From the NCBI GenBank assembly GCA_023421075.1, contig JAEZUM010000051.1:124001-188000 (forward strand): a DNA stretch of 64,000 nt. Direction: 5' to 3'. This stretch comes from Bacillota bacterium (GTDB lineage: Bacteria; Bacillota; Clostridia; Lachnospirales; Lachnospiraceae). The notes under the pieces were generated by a model that saw nothing but the letters and a program-made list of their open reading frames with translations, had not been told where the DNA came from and ran no database searches. Shown piece after piece: positions 19,072 to 28,421 of this stretch. How positions within the stretch are numbered: position 1 is the first letter of the stretch; each line of letters begins with the position of its first letter. A program made the position numbers and the translations under genes.

Positions 19072-19995
19072 TCATACTTTCAGACAGGGCATATACCAGT
19101 CGAGGATCAGTTCCGCCTTTCCATCTTCAAAGGGTTTGCAATACCTTTCATAGGTATATACCTCAGACCAATAGAAGTTGTCATAATCCATCCGATAACC
19201 GTTTTTCTGTACCATATCATTAATCAGAATGTAGGAATGATTGATAAGGTCTTCCAGATTCTTTCCTTTGATCTGTGCTTTTACAACAGTTCCCTTCGGT
19301 ATAACTCTGCTTATCATTTTCTCCGGAACTGTTGTACCAGGTTTAAAATATCTTCCGACGATATATTCCTCGCCAAGACTCTTCTCATCCTTAAAGTCAG
19401 AGGCATATCCAAGACCGATATAATCTTCGACCATATCCTCACTTTGATACGCCTCCAGTTCTCCTAACCGTTCGGAAAACCCTCCTTCAAAATACTCCTT
19501 CCAAAGCTCTTTTCCACCGAAACCGGTACTGGATTTTGCGATACCGATCAGTAATCTCTCATCCATTTCAACGTATTCCATCTTCACTATATCAGCCATC
19601 ATTCTTCGTCCTTTCATAACATAATAGGTTTCATCGTCATTCTGAAAGGAAAAACGCTGATAAGCTCGCGTCTGAAAAAGGTCTTTGCTAAGACTTGTCG
19701 GCGGAACACCAAACTGCTCTTTAAATGCTCTCGTAAATGCGGAATGAGAAGCGTATCCATATTCTACAGCAAGATCGATAACACTGTCACTACCCTGTAA
19801 TAATCGACCGGCCGCTTCGGTTATTCTGCGTTTCCGAACATATTCCGATATCGATACACCGCAGATGTAGGAGAAAATTCTCTGATATAATCCGCTTGGA
19901 ATTCCGGTGAGCTTAGCAATATTATTTAGATTTAATTCATTGAGGTTCTTCTCAATATAGTCAATTACAAGCTCAATTTCCTCAAAACTGTTCAT
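19072..19995 (-). CDS. AraC-family regulator with GyrI-like effector domain
   Basis: This 308-residue regulator has an N-terminal AraC double helix-turn-helix (about 10-105, ending in the Y-G-Y-A-S-H-S-A-F-T-R-A-F motif) and a C-terminal GyrI/effector-binding-like domain of about 155 residues. This is the order seen in Rob/SoxS-like and BmrR-type small-molecule sensors. The open frame begins with a GTG at 20004, but the ATG at 19995 has AAAGGGTG at a good distance. Such proteins usually respond to hydrophobic or cationic compounds and often control efflux genes. The adjacent methyltransferase gene lies upstream on the same strand. Confidence 0.88.
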   Translation of the reverse strand: MNSFEEIELVIDYIEKNLNELNLNNIAKLTGIPSGLYQRIFSYICGVSISEYVRKRRITEAAGRLLQGSDSVIDLAVEYGYASHSAFTRAFKEQFGVPPTSLSKDLFQTRAYQRFSFQNDDETYYVMKGRRMMADIVKMEYVEMDERLLIGIAKSSTGFGGKELWKEYFEGGFSERLGELEAYQSEDMVEDYIGLGYASDFKDEKSLGEEYIVGRYFKPGTTVPEKMISRVIPKGTVVKAQIKGKNLEDLINHSYILINDMVQKNGYRMDYDNFYWSEVYTYERYCKPFEDGKAELILDWYMPCLKV

Positions 19996-20105
19996 ACGTT
20001 TCACCCTTTCAAGCGCTATTATATCAATACCGTCACTCGGCTGCTTTGCTTTTTCTGTAAAAATGAAGTATAGTGGATTATACTGTCCTTCAGTCTAATT
20101 CTGAT

Positions 20106-20918
20106 TTATCGTTTCCGAGCGATATATAGTGAATAATCAAATTCCTCCTTGATGTAACCGCCGTTCTTTCTTATGACTTCTTCGATTTCTCGATCCATCT
20201 TCAGGATCTGATCAGGATCAAGCCCATCCAGAACGGATGCATACGACGGTACTGATTTCATCGCTTTTACATATTGCTCCGGGCGATTGATTACTTCATA
20301 TGTATATTCTTTTTCCATAATGAGACGGAACAAGCCTGACTCATATATCTCCTTTTTTCTTTCCTCATTGCCGGTTATCCCGGTTAATACCGTGCGATCC
20401 GATTTTAACGGCTTCTTGGCAAGCTCCGAAATATATCTCTCAACAATTCCAGCCACCTGCTCATCAATCTCCATCCTTTGTATTGATTTCCGGCTGGAGG
20501 GTTGATACCAGAATAAGACCAGATACCCATTCTCCTTTAATAACTCGTGGCATTTACGGTACTTAATATCCTTATTCATCCAATGAAATGCCTGAGCAGA
20601 ATAAATCATATCATACTTCATGTTTTCTCTGCAGATCCATTCTTCAAAGGAAGATACCCAGGTGGTAACCTTGGAATACTTGGCACATTTTTCTCTCAAT
20701 ATGTCTGCCATATCCTCACCCAACTCTACCGCATGAATTCGATATCCCTTTTCCGCGAATGGTATGGTGGCCTTGCCGGTTCCTGCACCGACCTCTAATA
20801 ATTGATCCTCCGAGGCATTTAAAGACGTAACCGAGATTATATCCGATATTAATTGCTCCGGGTAGGAAGGACGTATCTCTTCATATATACCTGCTATTCC
20901 CTTGTATGGTTCAATCAT
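20106..20918 (-). CDS. Class I SAM-dependent methyltransferase
   Basis: This protein of about 270 residues has a Rossmann-type SAM-binding motif I (L-L-E-V-G-A-G-T-G-K-A-T) near residue 40, an acidic strand (V-E-L-G-E-D) after it and a Y-S-A-Q-A-F-H-W-M block typical of methyltransferase-11/UbiE-like small-molecule enzymes. The frame extends to a GTG at 20951, but the ATG at 20918 follows a strong AAGGAGGG site, with a rather long spacer of about 13. The substrate is unknown. It follows the XRE-methyltransferase fusion gene on the same strand. Confidence 0.88.
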   Translation of the reverse strand: MIEPYKGIAGIYEEIRPSYPEQLISDIISVTSLNASEDQLLEVGAGTGKATIPFAEKGYRIHAVELGEDMADILREKCAKYSKVTTWVSSFEEWICRENMKYDMIYSAQAFHWMNKDIKYRKCHELLKENGYLVLFWYQPSSRKSIQRMEIDEQVAGIVERYISELAKKPLKSDRTVLTGITGNEERKKEIYESGLFRLIMEKEYTYEVINRPEQYVKAMKSVPSYASVLDGLDPDQILKMDREIEEVIRKNGGYIKEEFDYSLYIARKR

Positions 20919-20977
20919 TGCTATGGTAAATCCCTCCTTCCGCTCCTGCACAGTTTACTATGGCATACTTCGATGCA

Positions 20978-22093
20978 TTACTTGGTTCCATAGGTAATCA
21001 TCAGCCCCTGAACCTTCAAAAAGACCTTCTCCTTCTCCGCCTCTGCAAAGTGTTTTGCAATCTTTGCTTGCATCATTAAGTATTTTTCGGTATCGGTTCT
21101 CTTAATTCCGCGGTTCATAAAGAATTCGATTAGACCTTCATTTTCTGCAATACCGGTAGGCTTATCCCATCCGTTTAATTGTATAAATTCCTGCAAGTCG
21201 TTCTCATAGTCTGGCTGCCCAGGATAGGTAAAGGTAATCTTGTCATTCATTCTGACACCGATATTCTGCAGGCCCAGCTGACGCATATAGAACGGCAGAC
21301 GCATTCCAATGGCATAATCTCTGCCTTCATGAACCAACTCGGTTCTCCATAACGGATGATAATCAAAATAGGTACATAACTCATCATAATTAATTCCGTC
21401 GATATAGATCCCGTCATTCTCGAACTCTCTGTTCACCTCAACACAGATAACGATACCGCCTTTTTTAACTGCATCTACCATACGAGCCAGAGCCTCCAGG
21501 GGTCTCTTAAGATGCCGCAGGCATGCCTGACAAATCGCTAAATCATATTTCTGGTTGGTATTGAACTCATAAATGTCTGCTTCAATGAAGTCTGCGGTGA
21601 TATTTGTATCGGCAAACGTTTCCTCCGCTTTCATGATAAAGTTGCTATGATCAACTCCAGTGTATGAGCTCCCCAGGGGTAACAGCTCCATAAGCTTCAT
21701 TCCTAAGTATCCATCACCACACCAAAGATCGATGACGTTAATCGGGGCTGTGATACACCAGACCTTTTCGATAAGGAACTTCAGATAATCATCATTCCAG
21801 AAATTTCTTCTGTTTTGAAATAATTTATCCGTATTCTGATTCCAATTGGTCCTGTCATCCGTATTCCGCTGTATGTATTGCTGTTCACGCAAGGGTCTTA
21901 ACCCAAGCAGCTCATCAACTGACACCTGAAAATACTCCGCGATCGCAGGTAACAATGTAATATCCGGCATCGTAGTTCCTGTCTCCCATTTGCTTACGGA
22001 TTGATAGGTTACACCTAGTACCTCCGCCAGCTCCTGCTGACCGATCCGCCTTTGTTTTCTTAACTCCGATATTTTGAGATTAACTTTTGCCAT
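20978..22093 (-). CDS. XRE-type DNA-binding domain fused to a methyltransferase
   Basis: This 371-residue two-domain protein has a Cro/C1-type helix-turn-helix at about 8-63 (Q-Q-E-L-A-E-V-L-G-V-T-Y-Q-S-V-S-K-W-E) and a linker. A class I SAM methyltransferase domain follows, with motif I V-I-D-L-W-C-G-D-G-Y-L-G at about 120-131 and a later A-I-C-Q-A-C-L-R-H block. A strong AGGAGGG site precedes the ATG. The fusion suggests a regulator whose DNA binding is tied to SAM or a methylation substrate, or an enzyme that autoregulates. It lies 27 bp upstream of the separate methyltransferase frame's GTG limit, so co-transcription is likely. The function is not known to me. Confidence 0.85.
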   Translation of the reverse strand: MAKVNLKISELRKQRRIGQQELAEVLGVTYQSVSKWETGTTMPDITLLPAIAEYFQVSVDELLGLRPLREQQYIQRNTDDRTNWNQNTDKLFQNRRNFWNDDYLKFLIEKVWCITAPINVIDLWCGDGYLGMKLMELLPLGSSYTGVDHSNFIMKAEETFADTNITADFIEADIYEFNTNQKYDLAICQACLRHLKRPLEALARMVDAVKKGGIVICVEVNREFENDGIYIDGINYDELCTYFDYHPLWRTELVHEGRDYAIGMRLPFYMRQLGLQNIGVRMNDKITFTYPGQPDYENDLQEFIQLNGWDKPTGIAENEGLIEFFMNRGIKRTDTEKYLMMQAKIAKHFAEAEKEKVFLKVQGLMITYGTK

Positions 22094-22191
22094 AGCTGCT
22101 TCCCTCCTGAGTTAATAATAGCATAATGCCACCATCAATCCTATAACGCATGACGGGAAATTACTCCCTTATCAGGTGATATTCCGGTAAA

Positions 22192-23772
22192 CTATTTTTC
22201 GTATTTATTACGATATTCCGTCACCGTCAGACCAACATATTTTTTAAAGGTCTTACTAAAGTATTGCGCATCATTGAAGCCTACCTCATCAACTACATCA
22301 TTGATTGTGGTCTGCGGATTCTTCAATAACTGCTTCGCCTTTTCGATACGAACCGTATTCAGGTACGAGGAAAATGTAATCTCCTTTTCCTTTTTGAATA
22401 AAACAGAAAAATAGTACTTTGAAATACCTACATAACCTGCTATATCCTCGAGAGAAATTTTTTGATTGTAATTATCATTGATATACTGCACCGCCTTCTT
22501 AATCAGCAGCTCCGAATTGTCATATCGGCTGCTGGTATTTTCCTCGATCAGGTTCTTCACAAAATCCCTGATGATTTCAATCACTTCATCCAGTTCCTCC
22601 GCATTGATTACTTGCTTCTGAAAGATGAAGACATCGTTATCCTCCTGAAAACAGATGTCAAACCGCTTGAAGATGTCATTGATCATATGGGATAGCTCCA
22701 GTTTGACCTCCAAGGAATTTCCTCTCTGTTGATTCAGCAAATTCTTTAAGTCATCGATTTTTTGGTAGATTGCCTCTCGATCTGCCTCCTCTATCAGATG
22801 ACAAAAATCTTTCACCATGGCAACATCATAAATAAATTGACCCTCCAAGGACTTAATCATGGTATCCTTTGTTAAGTGCTCTCCATCGGAAAGATAGAAC
22901 AGATAATCCGATGCTTCAAATAACCAATCCAAATATGTTCTGGTTTTTTCTATTGTGTCCGTGACCGGTGAGTTAGCACTCTTAAATCCGATATTAAAGT
23001 ACTGTTTAATCGTGCTCTGCAGATATTCGATGCATCTTGCAAGCTTTATATCATTCAGATTCTTAGCCATGAGAAAACAGGTGATGGATTTTCCAAACTG
23101 CTTCGAAAAAACCTCCACATCTTCATCATGAAACTTATTCATAATTAATTCAAGGCAAGCTGCAATTATATTGGCAATTTGGTACTCTGAATTTCTGTCA
23201 CTTTTTAATCCGGTCCGAAAGTCAAACTGCACAAAACAATATTGACTTGCATTCCATTCCACATGGGCATTATGAAACTCTTCCCGGATTACCTCTACTG
23301 CACGATTACTGCTTAGTAGGAGTCCCAGCAAATACTCCTGCTGCTTCCTTAAAAGAAGCTTGGTGTTTTCTTTTTCTGCGGACTGCCCGACCAAGGCATC
23401 CAGATTCTTCTTCTTTTCAAGCAGGATTTTCTTCAATTCCTCTTCTTCCATTTCTGCCTTTAGAATATAGTCCGACACCCTAAGCCGGATTGCTTCCTTC
23501 GCATACGAAAAATCATCATAACAGGTTAAGAAGATGACCTCAGTATCCGGGTTATATTCTTTTATTTTCTTCGCAAGCCATACTCCATCCTGTTTTGGCA
23601 TCTTAATGTCCGTAATGACAATGTCCGGCTTCAAGGCAACATACTTTTCAAAAGCAGATTGTCCATTGCTGGCTTCTGCAATAATTTCAAACCCTAACTC
23701 CTGCCAGTTAATCAGAGACTTCACTCCGATCCGAACCAGCATTTCGTCGTCTACTATCATAATTTTATACAT
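22192..23772 (-). CDS. Response regulator, AraC-type (YesN-like), sugar-sensing set
   Basis: This 526-residue regulator has a receiver domain with D8/D9 and phospho-acceptor D55 (V-I-T-D-I-K-M-P), a central region of about 300 residues and a C-terminal AraC helix-turn-helix pair (about 425-525). The frame can start at ATG 23778, but that codon overlaps the GGAG site; ATG 23772 has proper spacing and is chosen. It is the last gene of a binding protein, kinase and regulator operon next to an Rbs/Xyl-type importer. The resulting set resembles the XylFII-LytS-YesN three-component systems of clostridia. The paired 21-bp-spaced sites at 31048-31085 and 32526-32561 are plausible targets. Confidence 0.93.
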   Translation of the reverse strand: MYKIMIVDDEMLVRIGVKSLINWQELGFEIIAEASNGQSAFEKYVALKPDIVITDIKMPKQDGVWLAKKIKEYNPDTEVIFLTCYDDFSYAKEAIRLRVSDYILKAEMEEEELKKILLEKKKNLDALVGQSAEKENTKLLLRKQQEYLLGLLLSSNRAVEVIREEFHNAHVEWNASQYCFVQFDFRTGLKSDRNSEYQIANIIAACLELIMNKFHDEDVEVFSKQFGKSITCFLMAKNLNDIKLARCIEYLQSTIKQYFNIGFKSANSPVTDTIEKTRTYLDWLFEASDYLFYLSDGEHLTKDTMIKSLEGQFIYDVAMVKDFCHLIEEADREAIYQKIDDLKNLLNQQRGNSLEVKLELSHMINDIFKRFDICFQEDNDVFIFQKQVINAEELDEVIEIIRDFVKNLIEENTSSRYDNSELLIKKAVQYINDNYNQKISLEDIAGYVGISKYYFSVLFKKEKEITFSSYLNTVRIEKAKQLLKNPQTTINDVVDEVGFNDAQYFSKTFKKYVGLTVTEYRNKYEK

Positions 23773-23783
23773 ACACATCTCCT

Positions 23784-25520
23784 CTAGGAAGCGTTATTCG
23801 GTACACTGATCATTACCGTTGTCCCGACTCCCACTGTAGATACAATCTGCAATCCGTACTCATCACCCAGGTATAATTTCAATCTTTGATTAACATTGTT
23901 TAGACCGACTTTACTAAATCGGTTGATGTTCTGCTCCTGTTTCAATATGTTATCCAGTACCTCTTTCTCTATTCCGCTGCCATTATCCTTGACCACAATT
24001 TCAATTCGATTATTTTCTTCTCTGGTGAAAATGTCGATGATCACCGGTTCCTCTCGTTTTTCCGCCTCATCAATCCCATAAATCAATGAGTTTTCAACAA
24101 TCGGCTGGAGAATCAGCTTTGGAATGTTCAGTTTCTTATGCTCCTCCTGAATATTATAGCGGATTTCAAATAACTGATTGAAGCGCAGTCTCTGAATTAA
24201 CGCATAATTCTCGATGTATTGAATCTCATCCTGCAGCAATATCATATTATTACCAAAGCTTATACTAACTCGCAGTAACTTCACCAAAGCCACAAGAGCA
24301 TCCGATATGCTGTCCTCTCCTTTGATCTTAGCCATCCAACGTATCGTGTTTAGGGTGTTATATAAAAAATGAGGATTTATCTGCGCATGAAGGACCTCTA
24401 ATTCCAGCTCGTTCTTGTTGTGCTCTACCGCTACAATATCCTCCATTAATCGTTTCACCTGATTTACCATTTGGTTAAAGCTTTCACTCAGATCATCCAG
24501 CTCGTTATAGACGGTAGATTCTACACGAACATCCAGATTACCGGCTTCTACCTCCTTCATCTGCTGCATCATTACCTCAATTGGCTTTGTAATCTTTCCC
24601 GTATAGATAAACATTACATTAAATATGATGATTAGGGAAACGATACCTCCTACGATGGTATAGAGCTGTACCCGATTTAAATCCGCGTATAATACCGTCT
24701 CCGGAACCGTTTTTACAATAAACCATTTGCCATAATTAAGAGACGAATAGATTGCCACATATTTCTTACCATCCTCCAGGTAGCTGATGTAATTCGGGTT
24801 ATCATCGGTGATCATGGTCTTAAAATAACTGGATTGATTGATATCAATCGGAGTCAGATCATCCTCTGAGCTGGCAATAATATTACCTGATCTGTCACAG
24901 ACAAGGATCTTACTGCTTTCCTCCTGTAACCCGGCAAAGGCTCCGGTCAGTACCGTTTCGTCTACTTCAATGTTAAGATACCCCAGTTCTTTTAGTGAAT
25001 AGATATCAATCATCTTTCTTCCCATGGAGAAAAAGCGTTTGGTCATACTTCCCGAGAGGACCTTTACCTTTTTATTCGTTGTGGGATACCAGACAATTTC
25101 ACCGGAGGTATGATCCAGCTCGTTTCGGGGAAAGCTTTTGACGCCATCGTTTAGTTCTGCGCCAACGTGCTGATATCCAATTGGGGTGATTACATAGATT
25201 CCCTCGATGCTATTGCTGGAGATATAAAAACTATACAATTTATCAACAAGTTGTTCCTGCTCACCCATCTTAATACTATCCATCAGCTCTTGATTGGAGA
25301 TAATGGATTTGGATAGATTCTCAACATCATTAAGAATATAATCAATATTATTTCCGATTACCTCTACGGATTGCCTTTCCGATTCCCCATATTGTCTATG
25401 CAGCATGTTTCGGAAGCTCTGAAACATAACCATGAATATAAACACGGATACAATAATCAGGAAAGAGGATGCCTTTATAAACTGTTTTCTGAAGCTATGC
25501 TTCTCTTTGATACCCTTCAT
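23784..25520 (-). CDS. Sensor histidine kinase (YesM-like), sugar-sensing set
   Basis: This 578-residue membrane kinase has helices at about 18-36 and 286-306 around an extracellular dCache-like sensor of about 250 residues and a HAMP domain. The His_kinase motif has His384 in Q-I-N-P-H-F-L-Y-N-T-L. The HATPase carries an N box (V-E-N-S-L-I-Y-G) and D-N-G-S-G-I. GGAGAG precedes the ATG. It lies between a binding-protein lipoprotein gene and the AraC-type regulator, all on one strand with short gaps. The lipoprotein may present sugar to this kinase. Confidence 0.93.
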   Translation of the reverse strand: MKGIKEKHSFRKQFIKASSFLIIVSVFIFMVMFQSFRNMLHRQYGESERQSVEVIGNNIDYILNDVENLSKSIISNQELMDSIKMGEQEQLVDKLYSFYISSNSIEGIYVITPIGYQHVGAELNDGVKSFPRNELDHTSGEIVWYPTTNKKVKVLSGSMTKRFFSMGRKMIDIYSLKELGYLNIEVDETVLTGAFAGLQEESSKILVCDRSGNIIASSEDDLTPIDINQSSYFKTMITDDNPNYISYLEDGKKYVAIYSSLNYGKWFIVKTVPETVLYADLNRVQLYTIVGGIVSLIIIFNVMFIYTGKITKPIEVMMQQMKEVEAGNLDVRVESTVYNELDDLSESFNQMVNQVKRLMEDIVAVEHNKNELELEVLHAQINPHFLYNTLNTIRWMAKIKGEDSISDALVALVKLLRVSISFGNNMILLQDEIQYIENYALIQRLRFNQLFEIRYNIQEEHKKLNIPKLILQPIVENSLIYGIDEAEKREEPVIIDIFTREENNRIEIVVKDNGSGIEKEVLDNILKQEQNINRFSKVGLNNVNQRLKLYLGDEYGLQIVSTVGVGTTVMISVPNNAS

Positions 25521-25553
25521 GTATTCTCTCCATCATCGCTCGAATATCACATT

Positions 25554-27014
25554 TTAGCGCCGGTCATTCCACTGACTTCTCATCTTAATCGCAATACTTC
25601 TGGCACTGATATCCTCCATAACCATTTGAAACAGATTAGTAATCATGACATTTTCAAATTCATAGCCATTTTTCATCTTGGGTCTGTAATAGGCATATTC
25701 TTTCTTCTGTGATAATGCCATTGCCTTAATCTGAGGTAAGGTATCAGAATATTCCGCTTCAATCCAGTCTCTCAGTGCGGTTCTTGTCGGAAGCGTCCCT
25801 CCATCCTTATTCGTGAAGGTCTTCATCTGAACCTCCGGTGAGGTTGCCCAGACAATAAACATCCAGGCGGCCAGCTTCTTTTTGCTATCGGAATAGCTAT
25901 TGATCCCAATACCGGAACCGCCATAGATATTGGCACTTCTTATGGTTCCTTTGGGTAAGGTACTATAGCCTACCTTACCGGCCAGCTCCGAATTCTCAAC
26001 AGCGGATATATTTTCATCCCAGTTCATCATCATGGCTGCTTCTCCTTCGGTAAAGGCATTGGCCACTTCATCCCAGGTGTACCCCTGGTTACTTTGGGGA
26101 TTTAATTCTATAATATCTTTGAACTTTAATAAAGCAGTATGGAATTCCGTGGTTTTTGAAAGGATCTCCGGTCCCGTATTGGTTCCAAGACCGACTATTT
26201 TCTCATTGGAGAAATAATCACCTCCGTAAGCGCCTAGGATTGTTGAAAATGCAGTATAGATCGAGTTATGCTTTGCAGACATCGTTAGACTCCCATACTT
26301 CACCTTTGCCTTATCTACATTTTGATCGATCCATTCGGCCACTCCGATATACCTGTCCCAGGTAAAATCCCCACTGACGGGATCGGGATCATATCCCAAA
26401 TCCTTCTCCATCCGATCATGATATTCCATAAAAATATCCTTGCGATAAAATAAAATCATAGTCGTTGAATCAAAAGGAATACTAAGCAGCTTATCCTTCT
26501 TGCTAAAATAAGAACATACCTCCAGCTGCTCCTTTGAAAAGCTATTAAGTCCCCCTACAATATGCGGCAAGCTTTCATCCTTCTCATAATAATTTATATC
26601 CGCGAGTCCGTTCGAAAAGCGATTTAAGGTTTTATAGGGATCCACATAAATCAAATCATACTGAGCCGTTTTAGAGATAAACTCCATATTGATTTTTTCT
26701 TCTAAGGTATTAAAGTCCATTAATTTGATATTTACTTTGATTCCTGTTACTTTTGTAAATTCTTCACATTCCTTTGATAGTATATTAGCATTGATATTAT
26801 CTTCACAGATAAAGTTTAGAATGGTTCCTTCACATTGCTTCCAATCAAATGCTGCAGGAGCAGTGACATTTCCGAATTGATTCGCCGGTTCTCCGAACAG
26901 CACGGTTTCCATTCCGTCTTTTTCTTTATTCTTGATACAAGCAGCCGGTACTAAAATGATAATAACGAAGATCGCCAATAACCATTTTACAACCTTACTT
27001 TTTTGCTGTTGCAT
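25554..27014 (-). CDS. Extracellular solute-binding lipoprotein (family 1), sensor or transporter component
   Basis: This 486-residue protein has a lipoprotein signal (hydrophobic run at 9-22, lipobox ending P-A-A-C26) and a family-1 maltose-binding-like fold. Visible landmarks are F-T-K-V-T-G-I-K-V after the lead region, a central F-T-E-G-E-A-A-M-M-M-N-W-D block and a late T-S-P-E-V-Q motif. The frame is open to 27086, but the ATG at 27014 with AAGGAGG begins the signal. No permease genes follow; instead a histidine kinase and an AraC-type regulator do. It is therefore more likely a sugar-sensing accessory than a transporter subunit. It could also serve permeases encoded elsewhere. Confidence 0.9.
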   Translation of the reverse strand: MQQQKSKVVKWLLAIFVIIILVPAACIKNKEKDGMETVLFGEPANQFGNVTAPAAFDWKQCEGTILNFICEDNINANILSKECEEFTKVTGIKVNIKLMDFNTLEEKINMEFISKTAQYDLIYVDPYKTLNRFSNGLADINYYEKDESLPHIVGGLNSFSKEQLEVCSYFSKKDKLLSIPFDSTTMILFYRKDIFMEYHDRMEKDLGYDPDPVSGDFTWDRYIGVAEWIDQNVDKAKVKYGSLTMSAKHNSIYTAFSTILGAYGGDYFSNEKIVGLGTNTGPEILSKTTEFHTALLKFKDIIELNPQSNQGYTWDEVANAFTEGEAAMMMNWDENISAVENSELAGKVGYSTLPKGTIRSANIYGGSGIGINSYSDSKKKLAAWMFIVWATSPEVQMKTFTNKDGGTLPTRTALRDWIEAEYSDTLPQIKAMALSQKKEYAYYRPKMKNGYEFENVMITNLFQMVMEDISARSIAIKMRSQWNDRR

Positions 27015-27193
27015 GGAATATCCTCCTTCTAATACTAGGGAAAACCAATTATCATTTCGAACTATGCTTAAGACTATTATGAGCAAAAATACTGTAATGC
27101 ACTCTGATATCTTGTGCCCTATTATTTCGTGTGTTTCATAATAATCTTAATTCAAACGACTGAATTCCGCAATAATTTCACATAAAAAATAGT

Positions 27194-27226
27194 ATAAAAA
27201 GCGCCCCATACGGAGCGTTTTTTATG
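27194..27226 (-). terminator. Intrinsic terminator after the dehydrogenase gene
   Basis: The stem pairs GCGCCCC with GGAGCGT around a short loop and has T runs on both strands, so it can act in either direction. It separates the importer/dehydrogenase genes from the sensor operon. Confidence 0.75.
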
Positions 27227-27267
27227 TAGGAGACCATATTTATAAAAATTGTGGTTGTCAGTATCTT

Positions 27268-28308
27268 TTATCCTATTTTGATCACTGCTTTCACAACGTC
27301 ATTTTTATTATTTATGACAAAATCAAATGCATTCGCGGTATCCGTAAAATCAAATTCATGTGTTACGATACCGGAAACATCGATAATGCCTTTTGCGATT
27401 GCATTGATCGCCTTGGGATAGATATTTCTGTAACGGAATACGGAGGTTATGGTGGCTTCCTTACCCATGATTTTCGCAAAATTATAATCAATGATATCCT
27501 CGGGAGCCATACCGACAAGTACTATGGTTCCGCCACGTTTTACAAGGTATGCCGTCTGCTTGATGGTGATCTTGCTTCCTGCTGTTTCGATAACAACATC
27601 CACACCTTTTCCTCCGGTGATCTCATCCATCTTAGCGACTGCGTCTTCTTCCTTTGCATTAATTACTCTGGTTGCACCTAACTTCATCGCATATTCCAAT
27701 CTCTTTGGCATTACATCCACAACCGTAATATCCGTTGCTCCATACGCCTTACAAGCGAGCAGGGTTACCAGTCCGATACAGCCGGAACCAAGAATAACGA
27801 CGGAGTCACCTAATTTCACGTTTCCCTGTGCTGCTGCATGCATTCCTACCGCGAGTGGTTCTACTAAGGCGCCTTCCTTTGAAGTGATATTACTCGGTAA
27901 TTTAAAGCACATATTTGCAGGGAAAGCGATGTAATTCTCAAGGCATCCGTGATAAGGAGGGGTTGCAAGGAATTCTACCTCCGGACAAAGATTGTATTTG
28001 CCGCTCTTGCAGAATTCGCATTGTCCACAAGTAATACCGGGCTCTAAGGCCACCTTATCACCCACGTTTAACTCTGTTACCTTACTTCCTATTTCAACAA
28101 TTTCACCTGCACACTCATGTCCAAGGATAAAATCCCCATTTACGATGAAATCTCCGATGGAGCCATGCTCCAGATAATGCACGTCAGAGCCGCAGATACC
28201 AACATATTCCAGCTTTACTAATACCTGATCCTCCTTGATCTTCGGTACTTCCACCTCTCTCATTTCCATTTTATTCAACCCGGTCATATATACTGCTTTA
28301 TTCTTCAT
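27268..28308 (-). CDS. Zinc-dependent polyol dehydrogenase (sorbitol/xylitol dehydrogenase-like)
   Basis: This 346-residue medium-chain dehydrogenase/reductase has the catalytic-zinc cysteine in G-I-C-G-S-D-V-H-Y, the pattern shared by sorbitol and xylitol dehydrogenases, G-H-E-C-A-G-E with the zinc His/Glu, and four structural-zinc cysteines (C-G-Q-C-E-F-C and a later C-P). The nucleotide site G-S-G-C-I-G-L is followed by V-V-D-V, whose Asp favours NAD over NADP. The frame is open to 28344; the ATG at 28308 follows AAAGGAG. It is the last gene after the importer permease. It likely interconverts a polyol and a ketose brought in by that importer. Confidence 0.92.
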   Translation of the reverse strand: MKNKAVYMTGLNKMEMREVEVPKIKEDQVLVKLEYVGICGSDVHYLEHGSIGDFIVNGDFILGHECAGEIVEIGSKVTELNVGDKVALEPGITCGQCEFCKSGKYNLCPEVEFLATPPYHGCLENYIAFPANMCFKLPSNITSKEGALVEPLAVGMHAAAQGNVKLGDSVVILGSGCIGLVTLLACKAYGATDITVVDVMPKRLEYAMKLGATRVINAKEEDAVAKMDEITGGKGVDVVIETAGSKITIKQTAYLVKRGGTIVLVGMAPEDIIDYNFAKIMGKEATITSVFRYRNIYPKAINAIAKGIIDVSGIVTHEFDFTDTANAFDFVINNKNDVVKAVIKIG

Positions 28309-28421
28309 ATTCCTATCTCCTTTAGATTTTATTTTATGGACCATAGTCCCAAACGCTTCTACACTTCCATATCGCGAACGAAATCATCAATTATGCTATT
28401 CTGATTTATTTCCTAATTTCT

